Source: Phenylobacterium sp.
Lineage (GTDB): Bacteria > Pseudomonadota > Alphaproteobacteria > Caulobacterales > Caulobacteraceae
Direction: 5' to 3'
Assembly: GCF_025934275.1 (NCBI RefSeq)
Contig: NZ_JAICYI010000035.1
Location: 1 to 36,057, forward strand
DNA: 36,057 nt
The translations under genes and the position numbers were made by a program. This document shows, in pieces, positions 1-6,478 of the stretch (positions within the stretch are counted from its first letter, which is position 1; each line of letters begins with the position of its first letter). Under the pieces are notes generated by a model. That model had not been told where the DNA came from. It saw only the letters and a program-made list of their open reading frames with translations, and searched no databases.

Positions 1-383
1 CTGATCCCAGTCCCAGAGCTCCCGGCGCCCGCCTGAGCGGCGACGGCCACCGCGAGCCTCATCCGGCCGCGCTGACAACGCCGCTCAAAGCCGCCTTCTT
101 CAACACAATCGGTCGAAAGCGGTCGTTGGTCTTCTGCCCGCAACTCGCCGGCGCCGCCGCCGCGCTGGAAGGGTGAGTTTCTGGAAGAGACCCAATGTCC
201 GCTCTTGGCGCAACACAGAACCCCAAGAGCGTCTCGAGTGGCGATTGCAGAGATCATCGTCCACGCTGGCGCCTGTGCGCAGATGATGCGCTATGCCGCG
301 CAATTGGCGGTTGTGTTTTCGAGTGTGCGATCGGGCTCGGACGCGGACGTTCGCGAGTTCCCCCACATCCACCCAGGTGCGCC
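1..383. other. No gene recognised
   Basis: I find no convincing coding region here. The open frames that cross it on both strands are rich in arginine and serine, have no recognisable domain, and run antisense into the SDR gene that ends at 384. The stretch may be intergenic or may hold the remains of a gene lying mainly outside the window. Confidence 0.5.
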
Positions 384-1175
384 TCATCGCGCACTCAGGC
401 CGCCTTCGCAGGGGATCACCGCGCCCGTGGTCCATCGCGCCTCGTCAGATAGAAGCCAAAGCGCAGCGCGCGCCATATCGGCGGGATGGGCGATGTAGTT
501 CATGGGAAACGATTCAGCCATGGCGGCGCGCGCTTCCTCCGTGGGCATCCACCGGTCGAACATCTCCGATCGGGTGGGTCCCGGTGCGATGGCGTTCACG
601 CGGACGCCGTCCCGCGCGTAGTCGAGAGCCGCGCAGCGGGTGAGGCCCGCGAGGCCGAACTTCGAGGAGCCATAGATGGCATTTCCCGCGCCACCTTTGA
701 GTCCGCCGATCGAGGAGGTGTTGACGATTGATCCGCCGCCGCTCGGCAGCATCGCTGCGATCTCGTGCTTCAGGCAAAGGAATACGCCGCGCAGGTTGAC
801 CGCGTGGATGGCGTCGAAGGTGGCGACATCCAAGGTATGCACCGGCCCGCGCCCGCCGCCCTGGCCGGCATTGTTGAAGGCGCCATCGAGGCGGTCGTAG
901 CGCTCGAGGCAGAACCCGACCGCAGCCGCGACTGAAGCCTCGTCGGTAACATCCAATTCGACGTGGGCGACTTCTAGGCCCTCGTCGACGAGCTCGCGGC
1001 TCAAGGCGGCGATGCGGTCCTTGCGGCGGGCTGCTGCGATGACCTTCGCCCCTTCGGCCGCGAAAAGCCGGGTCGCGGCGGCGCCGATGCCCGACGAAGC
1101 GCCCGTCACCAGGACCACGCGGCCCTTCAGGCGCTCGGCGCGAAGAGTAAGAGGCGGCGGGTTGGCGTAGGCCAT
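384..1175 (-). CDS. SDR-family NAD(P)-dependent oxidoreductase
   Basis: A 263-aa classical short-chain dehydrogenase/reductase, a cytosolic enzyme that oxidises an alcohol or reduces a ketone with NAD(P). The cofactor motif TGASSGIG lies at residues 24-31 and NNAG at 101-104. The catalytic serine is in NTSSIGG near 155, and Tyr168 and Lys172 form the YxxxK pair. The C-terminus (GAVIPCEGGLSAR) is typical of the family. I chose the ATG at 1175 because GGAG stands about 8 nt upstream. A TTG start at 1208 is also possible but would place coding sequence inside the operator at 1194-1210. The gene is divergent from a TetR regulator, which probably represses it. The substrate cannot be read from sequence. 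Confidence 0.9.
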   Translation of the reverse strand: MAYANPPPLTLRAERLKGRVVLVTGASSGIGAAATRLFAAEGAKVIAAARRKDRIAALSRELVDEGLEVAHVELDVTDEASVAAAVGFCLERYDRLDGAFNNAGQGGGRGPVHTLDVATFDAIHAVNLRGVFLCLKHEIAAMLPSGGGSIVNTSSIGGLKGGAGNAIYGSSKFGLAGLTRCAALDYARDGVRVNAIAPGPTRSEMFDRWMPTEEARAAMAESFPMNYIAHPADMARAALWLLSDEARWTTGAVIPCEGGLSAR

Positions 1176-1193
1176 CGTCGAGACTCCGCATGT

Positions 1194-1210
1194 GGTTGAC
1201 AACGTCAACC
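1194..1210. promoter_or_regulatory. Operator 1 for the divergent TetR regulator
   Basis: GGTTGACAACGTCAACC is an interrupted palindrome with 7-bp arms GGTTGAC/GTCAACC around AAC. It lies 18 bp upstream of the SDR start codon. An exact reverse-complement copy lies at 1222-1238. Position, size and symmetry fit a TetR dimer site. Binding is inferred. Confidence 0.8.
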
Positions 1211-1221
1211 TTGGGATCGGA

Positions 1222-1238
1222 GGTTGACGTTGTCAACC
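1222..1238. promoter_or_regulatory. Operator 2 for the divergent TetR regulator
   Basis: GGTTGACGTTGTCAACC is the exact reverse complement of operator 1, 11 bp away, so centre-to-centre spacing is 28 bp. It ends 21 bp before the TetR start codon. A possible promoter for the regulator, TTGACG at 1224 and GATCCT at 1247 with 17 bp between, would have its -35 inside the operator. That would allow autorepression. Confidence 0.8.
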
Positions 1239-1259
1239 AGTGCACCGATCCTTGCGGTC

Positions 1260-1823
1260 ATGACGCCGACACGCGAAGCCCTGATCGCGGCCGCCGCCGA
1301 CCTGCTCGACCGGGGCGGTCCCGAAGCCGTTACCTTGCGCGAAGTGGGCCGCGCGGCGGGCGTCTCACACAATGCGCCGTACAAGCACTTCGCGGACAAG
1401 TCCGAGCTGCTGGCGGCCATCGCGGCGCGCGAGCTCTCGCGTCAATCAGAGATCATCGCTGCCCGAGATGGGCCGGTCCTCTCTGCCCGCGATTTGATGC
1501 ACGGCTATGTTCGGCGCGCGCTGCGCTATCCCGAACGCTTCAAGCTGACCTTCCGACGGTGGGAGCGGGACGCCGCCGGGTTAGGTGAGGCGGCCTCGCA
1601 AGCCCACGGACTGCTGGTCGCCGCCGTGACCTGCGCCCAGGCGGCCGGCGAGCTTCCCTCAGGCGATCCTGAGCGGATGAGCTCATTAGTCCGCGGCCTG
1701 GCTCATGGCGCCGCGGATCTGGCCCTTTCAGGTCACCTGAAGTCGGGCGGCAAGGGTAATGCCGATCCCGATACGCTGGTGGACGATCTCTTTGATTACC
1801 TGCGGCTCGCTGCCGCCAAATGA
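1260..1823 (+). CDS. TetR/AcrR-family transcriptional regulator
   Basis: A 187-aa one-component repressor. The N-terminal helix-turn-helix spans residues about 24-51 (VTLREVGRAAGVSHNAPYKHFADKSELL), with the YKHF recognition-helix signature of TetR proteins. The helical C-terminal ligand domain resembles the WHG-type TetR C-terminal domain; the PERFKLTFRRW segment near 95 is typical. I used the ATG at 1260. A TTG at 1224 is in frame but falls inside operator 2. If the predicted promoter at 1224-1252 is right, the transcript is leaderless or nearly so. The divergent SDR gene and the shared operators suggest it controls that enzyme in response to a small, probably hydrophobic, ligand. Confidence 0.92.
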   Translation: MTPTREALIAAAADLLDRGGPEAVTLREVGRAAGVSHNAPYKHFADKSELLAAIAARELSRQSEIIAARDGPVLSARDLMHGYVRRALRYPERFKLTFRRWERDAAGLGEAASQAHGLLVAAVTCAQAAGELPSGDPERMSSLVRGLAHGAADLALSGHLKSGGKGNADPDTLVDDLFDYLRLAAAK

Positions 1824-1991
1824 CAGCGGTGGGAGATCAGTGGCGCCCCGCGTGTGCGAAGCGTCACGACTTCGCCAACAGGTCGGAAACGGACATCAAG
1901 AGAGCAGGGCGAGCGAGGGTCCGCTTCCCGGCTCGGACCCAACGCCCGTTCCTGGCGCGAAGCGGGCGGCGGTCGTCCGGCCGGCTGGGGC

Positions 1992-2025
1992 TTGCGAAGC
2001 GGAGCAAGATGTTCTATCTTTGTTC
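1992..2025 (+). promoter_or_regulatory. SOS promoter with LexA box GTTC-N7-GTTC
   Basis: GTTC at 2011-2014 and GTTC at 2022-2025 are separated by seven bases, exactly the direct-repeat LexA box known in alphaproteobacteria. A sigma-70-like promoter overlaps it: TTGCGA at 1992-1997, 17 bp, then TATCTT at 2015-2020 inside the box. LexA bound here would cover the -10. Transcription would start near 2027, only a few bases before the ATG at 2031. Confidence 0.8.
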
Positions 2026-2030
2026 TTCTC

Positions 2031-2642
2031 ATGCCACCCGCCCCCGCCACGTCCGACATGCTCGCCGAGATGAGCGCGTGCGCTTATCGGCTGGGGGTGG
2101 GCTTCGCCGCGGAGGCGGAGCGGACGGAGGACTTTGGCCGGCGGCTGGAGATGTTCCAGCTGTTCGACCGCTGCTTCTTCGCCGTGCGGGTGGCGACCGC
2201 CCTTAAGCTGCGCCTGCGGCGCGAGTCCGGGTGGGCCCAGGCGCGCGAGCCGGCGGGCGAGGCCGAGGTCCTTGACGAGCCCGAGGCTCCCGAACGGGAG
2301 CGGCCCGAGCCGGCTGAGCCGGAACGCGAGCGGTTCGAAGCCGACCGCGACCGCGAGACCGAGCGGGCGAGCCTGCCGGTCTTCCTGAAGACGCTGCAGG
2401 GCGTGGCGGCCGACGCCGCCGCCCTGCCCGGGCCGGGGCCCGCCGAGCTGCCGAGGCTGCGGGACCTGCTCGCCAGGGCGACGGCTGCGCCTGAGCCGGC
2501 GAGGCCCGAGCCGCGCGCGCCCTTGCGCGACCGCCTGGCCGGCGGCTCGGCCGCCGTTGCGGTGGCGACCGCGCCGCGCCCGCCGGCCTCGCCCCGGCCT
2601 TTCCTGCCCGGACGCCGCGCCACCGGCCCGCCGCGCCGCTGA
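2031..2642 (+). CDS. Putative LexA-regulated protein of unknown function
   Basis: A 203-aa protein I do not recognise. Residues 1-65 look helical and include a hydrophobic stretch (LFDRCFFAVRVATALKLRLRRE). This loosely recalls a helical module seen in many alphaproteobacterial hypothetical proteins, but that likeness is weak. The rest is low-complexity, rich in Pro, Glu, Arg and Ala (PEAPERERPEPAEPERERFE and similar) and probably disordered, with a shorter ordered-looking part around 120-150. I chose the ATG at 2031 because it follows a complete promoter and SOS box by only five bases. The longer open frame starting at 1854 would run through that promoter. The codons show strong GC3 bias in this frame, which supports real coding. 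No Shine-Dalgarno sequence is visible, consistent with a leaderless message. A DNA-damage role is inferred from the LexA box only. Confidence 0.7.
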   Translation: MPPAPATSDMLAEMSACAYRLGVGFAAEAERTEDFGRRLEMFQLFDRCFFAVRVATALKLRLRRESGWAQAREPAGEAEVLDEPEAPERERPEPAEPERERFEADRDRETERASLPVFLKTLQGVAADAAALPGPGPAELPRLRDLLARATAAPEPARPEPRAPLRDRLAGGSAAVAVATAPRPPASPRPFLPGRRATGPPRR

Positions 2643-2684
2643 GCCTCTCCGCCGACGCCCGTCTTCCGACTGAGCTTGGGTCCC

Positions 2685-2702
2685 TCCCCGCTTGCGCGGG
2701 GA
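2685..2702. terminator. GC hairpin between convergent genes
   Basis: TCCCCGC and GCGGGGA form a 7-bp stem around TTGC, between the stop at 2642 and the convergent HIT stop at 2724. There is no T-run, so it is either a weak bidirectional terminator or a REP-like palindrome. The same core recurs in the hairpin at 35300-35321. Confidence 0.4.
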
Positions 2703-2723
2703 TGCGCGGAGGCGTGCGTGCGC

Positions 2724-3161
2724 CTAGCTGATCTTCTCGGCGATCTGGTGCGCCAGCGCCTTCAGCTCCTCCATGTCCGCCATGCCGCCCGAGGCGTGGC
2801 GGCCGACCGGCACGCCCTCCCAGCGCGGGATGATGTGGAAGTGCAGGTGGAAGATCGTCTGGCCGGCGGTCGAGCCGTTGAACTGGGTGACCACGATGCC
2901 GTCCGGGTTCAGCGCCGCGCGCACCGCCCGCGTCACCCGCTGGACGCCGAGGATCAGTTCCCTGAGCACCTCCGGCTCCTCGTCCATGAGGTTGCGGGCC
3001 CGCGAGTGCTTGGGGATCACCAGGACGTGCCCCCTGGCCTGCGGGAAGACGTCCATGAAGGCCAGCACGTGGCTGTCCTCGTAGATGCGCGCCGCCGGCG
3101 CCTCGCCGCGCAGGATCTTGGCGAAGATGTTGCCCTCGTCGTAGGCGCCGTCCAGGCTCAT
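2724..3161 (-). CDS. HIT-family nucleotide hydrolase/transferase
   Basis: A 145-aa histidine-triad protein. The catalytic HxHxH (HLHFHIIP) has His105, His107 and His109. An upstream conserved block (FMDVFPQARGHVLVIPK) is typical of the Hint branch. Hint proteins cleave adenosine phosphoramidates and AMP-lysine-type conjugates as cytosolic homodimers. Length is normal for the family. It is the last gene of a minus-strand set with RidA, GDPD and a COG3146 acyltransferase, separated from the latter by about 100 bp, so co-transcription is plausible but not certain. The natural substrate is unknown. Confidence 0.92.
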   Translation of the reverse strand: MSLDGAYDEGNIFAKILRGEAPAARIYEDSHVLAFMDVFPQARGHVLVIPKHSRARNLMDEEPEVLRELILGVQRVTRAVRAALNPDGIVVTQFNGSTAGQTIFHLHFHIIPRWEGVPVGRHASGGMADMEELKALAHQIAEKIS

Positions 3162-3260
3162 GGCGTGCTCCTCGCGTGCTCGGCTGGTCCTAGCAAATCG
3201 GCGGCCGGGGCGGAACGCGCTCCTCCCCTGTCGCGAAGACGACGGGGAAGGATCGGGAGC

Positions 3261-4421
3261 CTACCCTTCCTTGCGGAACGGCGAGTACTCCTCGGCGAGC
3301 CACTCGATGTCGGCTTCGACGCCGGCCCGCTCGCGGCGCAGGAAGTCCTCGACGGGGCCGCGCAGCGCCGGGTCGGCGATGTAGTGGGCCGAGTAGACCG
3401 GCCTCGGCAGGTAGCCGCGGGCGATCTTGTGCTGGCCCTGCGCGCCCGCCTCGACGCGCGGCAGGCGGTGGGCGATCGCCCAGTCGATCGCCTGGTAGTA
3501 GCAGAGCTCGAAGTGCAGGAAGGCGATGTCCTCCACGCAGCCCCAGTGGCGGCCGAACAGCGCCTCGTCGCCGATCAGGTTGAGCGCGCCCGCCACCCAG
3601 CGGCCGCCGCGCCGCGCCAGGATCAGGAGCACCCGGTCGGCCAGCCGCTCGCCGAGCAGCGAGAAGAAGCGCCGGGTGAGGTACGGCCGGCCCCACTTGC
3701 GCGCGCCGGTGTCCATGTAGAAGCCGAAGAAGGCGTCCCAGTGCTCCTCCTTCAGGTCCGCGCCGGTGAGCGGCAGGATCTCGACCGCGGCCTGGGCCTC
3801 GCGGCGCTCGCGGCGGATGGTCTTGCGCCGGCCCGAGGAGAGCGCGGCGAGGAAGTCCTCGAAGCTCGCGTAGCCGGCGTTCTCCCAGTGGTACTGCTGG
3901 CCCTCGCGGCGGCCCAGGCCCTGCTCGCCCATCCACCGCCACTCGGCTTCGGTCGGGAAGTTCACGCTGAAGGACGAACAGCCATAGTCCTCGCAGAGCG
4001 CGAGCGCGCCGCCGACCAGGTGTCGCCGCGCCTCGTCCGGCTCGACGTCGGGCCGGGCCAAGAGGCGCGCGCCGGTGACCGGCGTGAACGGCACCGCGCA
4101 GAGCAGCTTCGGGTAGTAACGGCCGCCGGCCCGCTCGTAGGCGTCGGCCCAGGCGTGATCGAAGATGTATTCGCCCTGGCTGTGGGACTTCAGATAGAGC
4201 GGCATGACCGCGGCCACCTCGCCCGCCTCGTCCTCCACGGCCAGATGCTGCGGCCCCCAGCCGGTGCGCTCGACCGCGCAGTTGGCCTCCTCCAGCGCCT
4301 GCAGGAAGTCGAAGCGCAGGAACGGATCGCCGGCATAGGCCGGGTTGCGGGCGCAGGCGTCCCAGGCGTCGCGCCCGATCTCGGCGATGCGGCGGTGGAC
4401 CTTGACCGCCGGCTTCAGCAT
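3261..4421 (-). CDS. COG3146/DUF482 FemAB-like N-acyltransferase
   Basis: A 386-aa protein of the COG3146 (DUF482) family, sometimes labelled peptidoglycan biosynthesis or GNAT-like. Family blocks are clear: TGWGPQHLAVED, MPLYLKSHSQGEYIFDHAWADAYERAGGRYYPKLLCAVPFTPVTG, the basic LSSGRRKTIRRERRE segment, and GARKWGRPYLTRRFF. The fold is thought to be a double acyl-CoA-N-acyltransferase like FemA/FemX. The ATG at 4421 overlaps the stop of the GDPD gene by one base (TGATG), so the two are translationally coupled. A longer reading to 4478 would overlap GDPD and is rejected. The acceptor substrate is not known. Confidence 0.87.
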   Translation of the reverse strand: MLKPAVKVHRRIAEIGRDAWDACARNPAYAGDPFLRFDFLQALEEANCAVERTGWGPQHLAVEDEAGEVAAVMPLYLKSHSQGEYIFDHAWADAYERAGGRYYPKLLCAVPFTPVTGARLLARPDVEPDEARRHLVGGALALCEDYGCSSFSVNFPTEAEWRWMGEQGLGRREGQQYHWENAGYASFEDFLAALSSGRRKTIRRERREAQAAVEILPLTGADLKEEHWDAFFGFYMDTGARKWGRPYLTRRFFSLLGERLADRVLLILARRGGRWVAGALNLIGDEALFGRHWGCVEDIAFLHFELCYYQAIDWAIAHRLPRVEAGAQGQHKIARGYLPRPVYSAHYIADPALRGPVEDFLRRERAGVEADIEWLAEEYSPFRKEG

Positions 4422-5167
4422 CACGCCCGGAAGCCCTCGAAGATGAGGTTGTCGCAATGCGCCTTGATCGCCTCCCATTGCGACGGCTCTTTGACCGTCC
4501 AGGCGACGACCGGCAGCCCTTTGGCGCGATGCCGCGCCGCCGCCTCGCCGGGCAGCATGTCGAGTCCGAGCGCCAGGAAGTGAGGCTTGGCGATGGCGAC
4601 GTGCTCCAGCTCGGCCATGGCGCGCCGCTGGGCGGCGTCCATGTTGCGGGCGTCGGCGTAGGAATAGCTGTCGAGGCCGCGCAGCACGTTCGGGTAGCGC
4701 TCGGCGAACCAGGCGTGGGAGTAGGCGTTGAAGCCGATCACGCAGACCGGCCCCGCGTGGTCGATGATGATCTCGTGCACCCGCTGCTCGAGAGGACCCA
4801 CGGCGCCGTAGGGCGTCTTCAGCTCGATGTGCACCATGGCGCGCCGGCCGACCACCGCCAGCGTTTCGGCCAGCGTCGGGATGCGCTCGTCGGAGCCCGC
4901 CAGACGCAGCTCCGCGAGCTCCGCCGCCGTGCGGTCCGCAAGGCGCCCCTCCGCGCCGGTCATCCGCTTCAGCCCGCCGTCATGGAACACCATGGCTTCG
5001 CCGTCCGCCGAGAGCTGGACATCGAGCTCGATCCCATAGCCGGCGGCGCAGGCGGCGCGGAACGCGGCCAGCGAGTTCTCCGGCGCCCCGTCGGGAGACC
5101 ACAGGCCGCGGTGCGCGATGGGCGGCGCGAACAGCCGCTCCCAGGCCTCGCCGAAGTGCGCCTTCAC
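4421..5167 (-). CDS. Glycerophosphodiester phosphodiesterase (GDPD family)
   Basis: A 248-aa TIM-barrel phosphodiesterase that releases glycerol 3-phosphate from glycerophosphodiesters. Conserved residues are HRG at 19-21, Glu30-Asn31 (PENS), Glu47 and Asp49 (IELDV, metal binding) and catalytic His62 (FHD). It has no signal peptide, so it is probably cytoplasmic like UgpQ. The start is GTG at 5167, overlapping the RidA stop as GTGA. The open frame extends upstream to 5422, but that part lies wholly inside RidA, is arginine-rich and has no homology to the family. It sits second in the RidA-GDPD-acyltransferase-HIT operon. Confidence 0.9.
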   Translation of the reverse strand: MKAHFGEAWERLFAPPIAHRGLWSPDGAPENSLAAFRAACAAGYGIELDVQLSADGEAMVFHDGGLKRMTGAEGRLADRTAAELAELRLAGSDERIPTLAETLAVVGRRAMVHIELKTPYGAVGPLEQRVHEIIIDHAGPVCVIGFNAYSHAWFAERYPNVLRGLDSYSYADARNMDAAQRRAMAELEHVAIAKPHFLALGLDMLPGEAAARHRAKGLPVVAWTVKEPSQWEAIKAHCDNLIFEGFRA

Positions 5168-5625
5168 GAGAGCGCCACCACGGCGTCGACCTCGACGGCG
5201 AAGTTGAGCGGCAGGCGATAGACGCCGACGGCGGAGCGCGCGTGGCGGCCGGTCTCGCCGAACACCTCGACCATCAGGTCGGAGGCGCCGTTGAGCACCT
5301 GCGGGATCTCGAAGAAGCCGGGGCCCGCCTGCACGAAGCCGCCCAGCTTGACGACCCGCCGCACGCGATCGAGGTCGTCCTCGCAGGCGGCCTTCATCTG
5401 GGCGATCAGCGACAGCCCGCACAGCCGCGCCGCTTTCCTGGCGGTCTCCAGGTCGACGTCCTCGCCGACCACGCCGCGGATGCCGCCGCCGGCGTCGAGC
5501 GACACCTGCCCGGAGATGTGCACGAACTCGCCCTGGCGCACGAACGGCACATAGTTGGCCACCGGCGCATTCGGCCGCGGCAGCTCGATCCCCAGCTCGG
5601 CCAGGCGTGCGTCGATCTTGGACAT
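5164..5625 (-). CDS. RidA-family (YjgF/YER057c/UK114) protein
   Basis: A 153-aa member of the RidA superfamily, small trimeric proteins whose archetype hydrolyses reactive enamine/imine intermediates to ketoacids and ammonia. The arginine of the archetypal deaminase appears conserved as Arg130 in GRHARSAVGV, and the VEVDAVVAL end carries the usual acidic residue. The extended N-terminus (about 25 residues before the core) fits the longer subgroup rather than canonical RidA, so enamine deaminase activity is not assured. It is the first gene of a four-gene minus-strand operon, overlapping the GDPD start by 4 bases. The phasin terminator at 5655-5685 lies just upstream and insulates it from the previous gene. 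Confidence 0.9.
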   Translation of the reverse strand: MSKIDARLAELGIELPRPNAPVANYVPFVRQGEFVHISGQVSLDAGGGIRGVVGEDVDLETARKAARLCGLSLIAQMKAACEDDLDRVRRVVKLGGFVQAGPGFFEIPQVLNGASDLMVEVFGETGRHARSAVGVYRLPLNFAVEVDAVVALS

Positions 5626-5654
5626 GGCCGAAGCTCTAGAGCGGCCCCGGACAT

Positions 5655-5685
5655 AAGAAAAGGCCCGGACCTCGCGGTCCGGGCC
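5655..5685 (-). terminator. Rho-independent terminator of the phasin gene
   Basis: GGCCCGGACC (5662-5671) and GGTCCGGGCC (5676-5685) form a perfect 10-bp stem with a TCGC loop. On the minus strand the stem is followed by TTTTCTT (complement of 5655-5661). It lies about 30 bp past the phasin stop. Confidence 0.9.
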
Positions 5686-5715
5686 GTACTGCCGCGCGCG
5701 CTCGGGAGGAGACGC

Positions 5716-6192
5716 TCAGCGGGTGGCTTGCAGCACGCCCATCACGTCGGTGACGCGCGCGTTGATCGGCTTGAGGCTGTCCTTCACGGAAGCCGCGAAG
5801 GCCTCCGAGAAGCGGCCGAGCTCGCCGACATAGGTCTCGAAGGCGCTCTTGGCGAAGGCGCTCTGCAGCTCGAACAGCTCCTGCGGGGTCTTGGCCGCGG
5901 CGAGCGCCTTGGCGGCGTTCACCTGGGTCTCGAAGGCGGTCTTGGAGTAGGCGACGGCCTGCGCGCCCAGGGTCTCGGCGCCGCGCGCGGCGGCGGACAC
6001 CGAAGCGGCGACCGCTTCCAGGTTCTTCTTGGAGTGGGTGTTGGCCTCGGTGATCGCCGAAAGCGCCTTCTCCACGCCGTCCTTGAAGGCGGCGTTGGCG
6101 GCGGTGGCGAACTGGTCGACGGTGGGTTTCAGGGTCTCAGCGGCGGCTTTCGCCTTTTCGGCCCCGGCGTTCACGGTCTCGGCGGCGTCCAT
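5716..6192 (-). CDS. Phasin-family protein
   Basis: A 158-aa, almost entirely alpha-helical, alanine-rich protein without cysteine, matching the phasin_2 family. Phasins coat polyhydroxyalkanoate granules and control their size and number. The pattern of amphipathic helices (KAKAAAETLKPTVDQFATAANAAFKDGVEKALSAITE, then LELQSAFAKSAFETYVGELGRFSEAF-like segments) is typical, and so is the length. The start at 6192 (MDAAETVNAG) has GAGGACG upstream. An upstream in-frame start at 6294 would read an arginine-rich, non-conserved tail and is rejected. It is monocistronic, with its own terminator. Two TGC-N3-GCA palindromes upstream suggest PhaR control. No PHA synthase gene is in the window. Confidence 0.85.
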   Translation of the reverse strand: MDAAETVNAGAEKAKAAAETLKPTVDQFATAANAAFKDGVEKALSAITEANTHSKKNLEAVAASVSAAARGAETLGAQAVAYSKTAFETQVNAAKALAAAKTPQELFELQSAFAKSAFETYVGELGRFSEAFAASVKDSLKPINARVTDVMGVLQATR

Positions 6193-6281
6193 GGGTCGCG
6201 TCCTCGTCTGTCGATAGTGCGGCGGAATCGCCGCAACGCAAAATGGCGGATAGGGATGTCGTGCTCTTGGGGAACGTCTCA

Positions 6282-6296
6282 TGTTGCGCCGCAACA
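6282..6296. promoter_or_regulatory. PhaR-like palindrome 1
   Basis: TGTTGCGCCGCAACA is a perfect 7+7 palindrome containing TGC-N3-GCA, the core reported for PhaR/AniA repressors of phasin genes in rhizobia and related alphaproteobacteria. It lies about 90 bp upstream of the phasin start. Binding is inferred. Confidence 0.55.
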
Positions 6297-6308
6297 GTCA
6301 AACGAATT

Positions 6309-6323
6309 TTGTGCACTGCACAA
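6309..6323. promoter_or_regulatory. PhaR-like palindrome 2
   Basis: TTGTGCACTGCACAA is a perfect 7+7 palindrome whose TGCACTGCA core again fits TGC-N3-GCA. It sits 12 bp from palindrome 1, so centre-to-centre spacing is 27 bp. It lies between the phasin and the divergent carboxypeptidase, so either gene could be affected; the phasin is the better guess. Confidence 0.55.
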
Positions 6324-6478
6324 TGACACTGGCCCGCGTCTTGCAGCGCCCCGGCGCGACAATATGGGACGTTCAAGAGCTGTTTACTCCGCCGCAACGG
6401 TCCCGGTGTGATGGTAAGGAGTTCCTAAGGCGGCGCTTCGCCGCTGAGTGGATTCGCTTTGGATTGACGGACGCACGT

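Noticed and set aside
100..435. A 111-codon minus-strand frame at the left edge
   Set aside because: Overlaps the end of the SDR gene in another frame and is arginine-rich with no recognisable feature.
2676..4583. A 635-codon open frame on the plus strand opposite the HIT and COG3146 genes
   Set aside because: It is antisense to two genes with clear family motifs, is rich in Arg, Val and Ala without any domain, and is typical of shadow frames in GC-rich DNA.
5168..5422. N-terminal extension of the GDPD frame
   Set aside because: Lies wholly within RidA in another frame, is arginine-rich, and the GTG at 5167 gives a normal family length.
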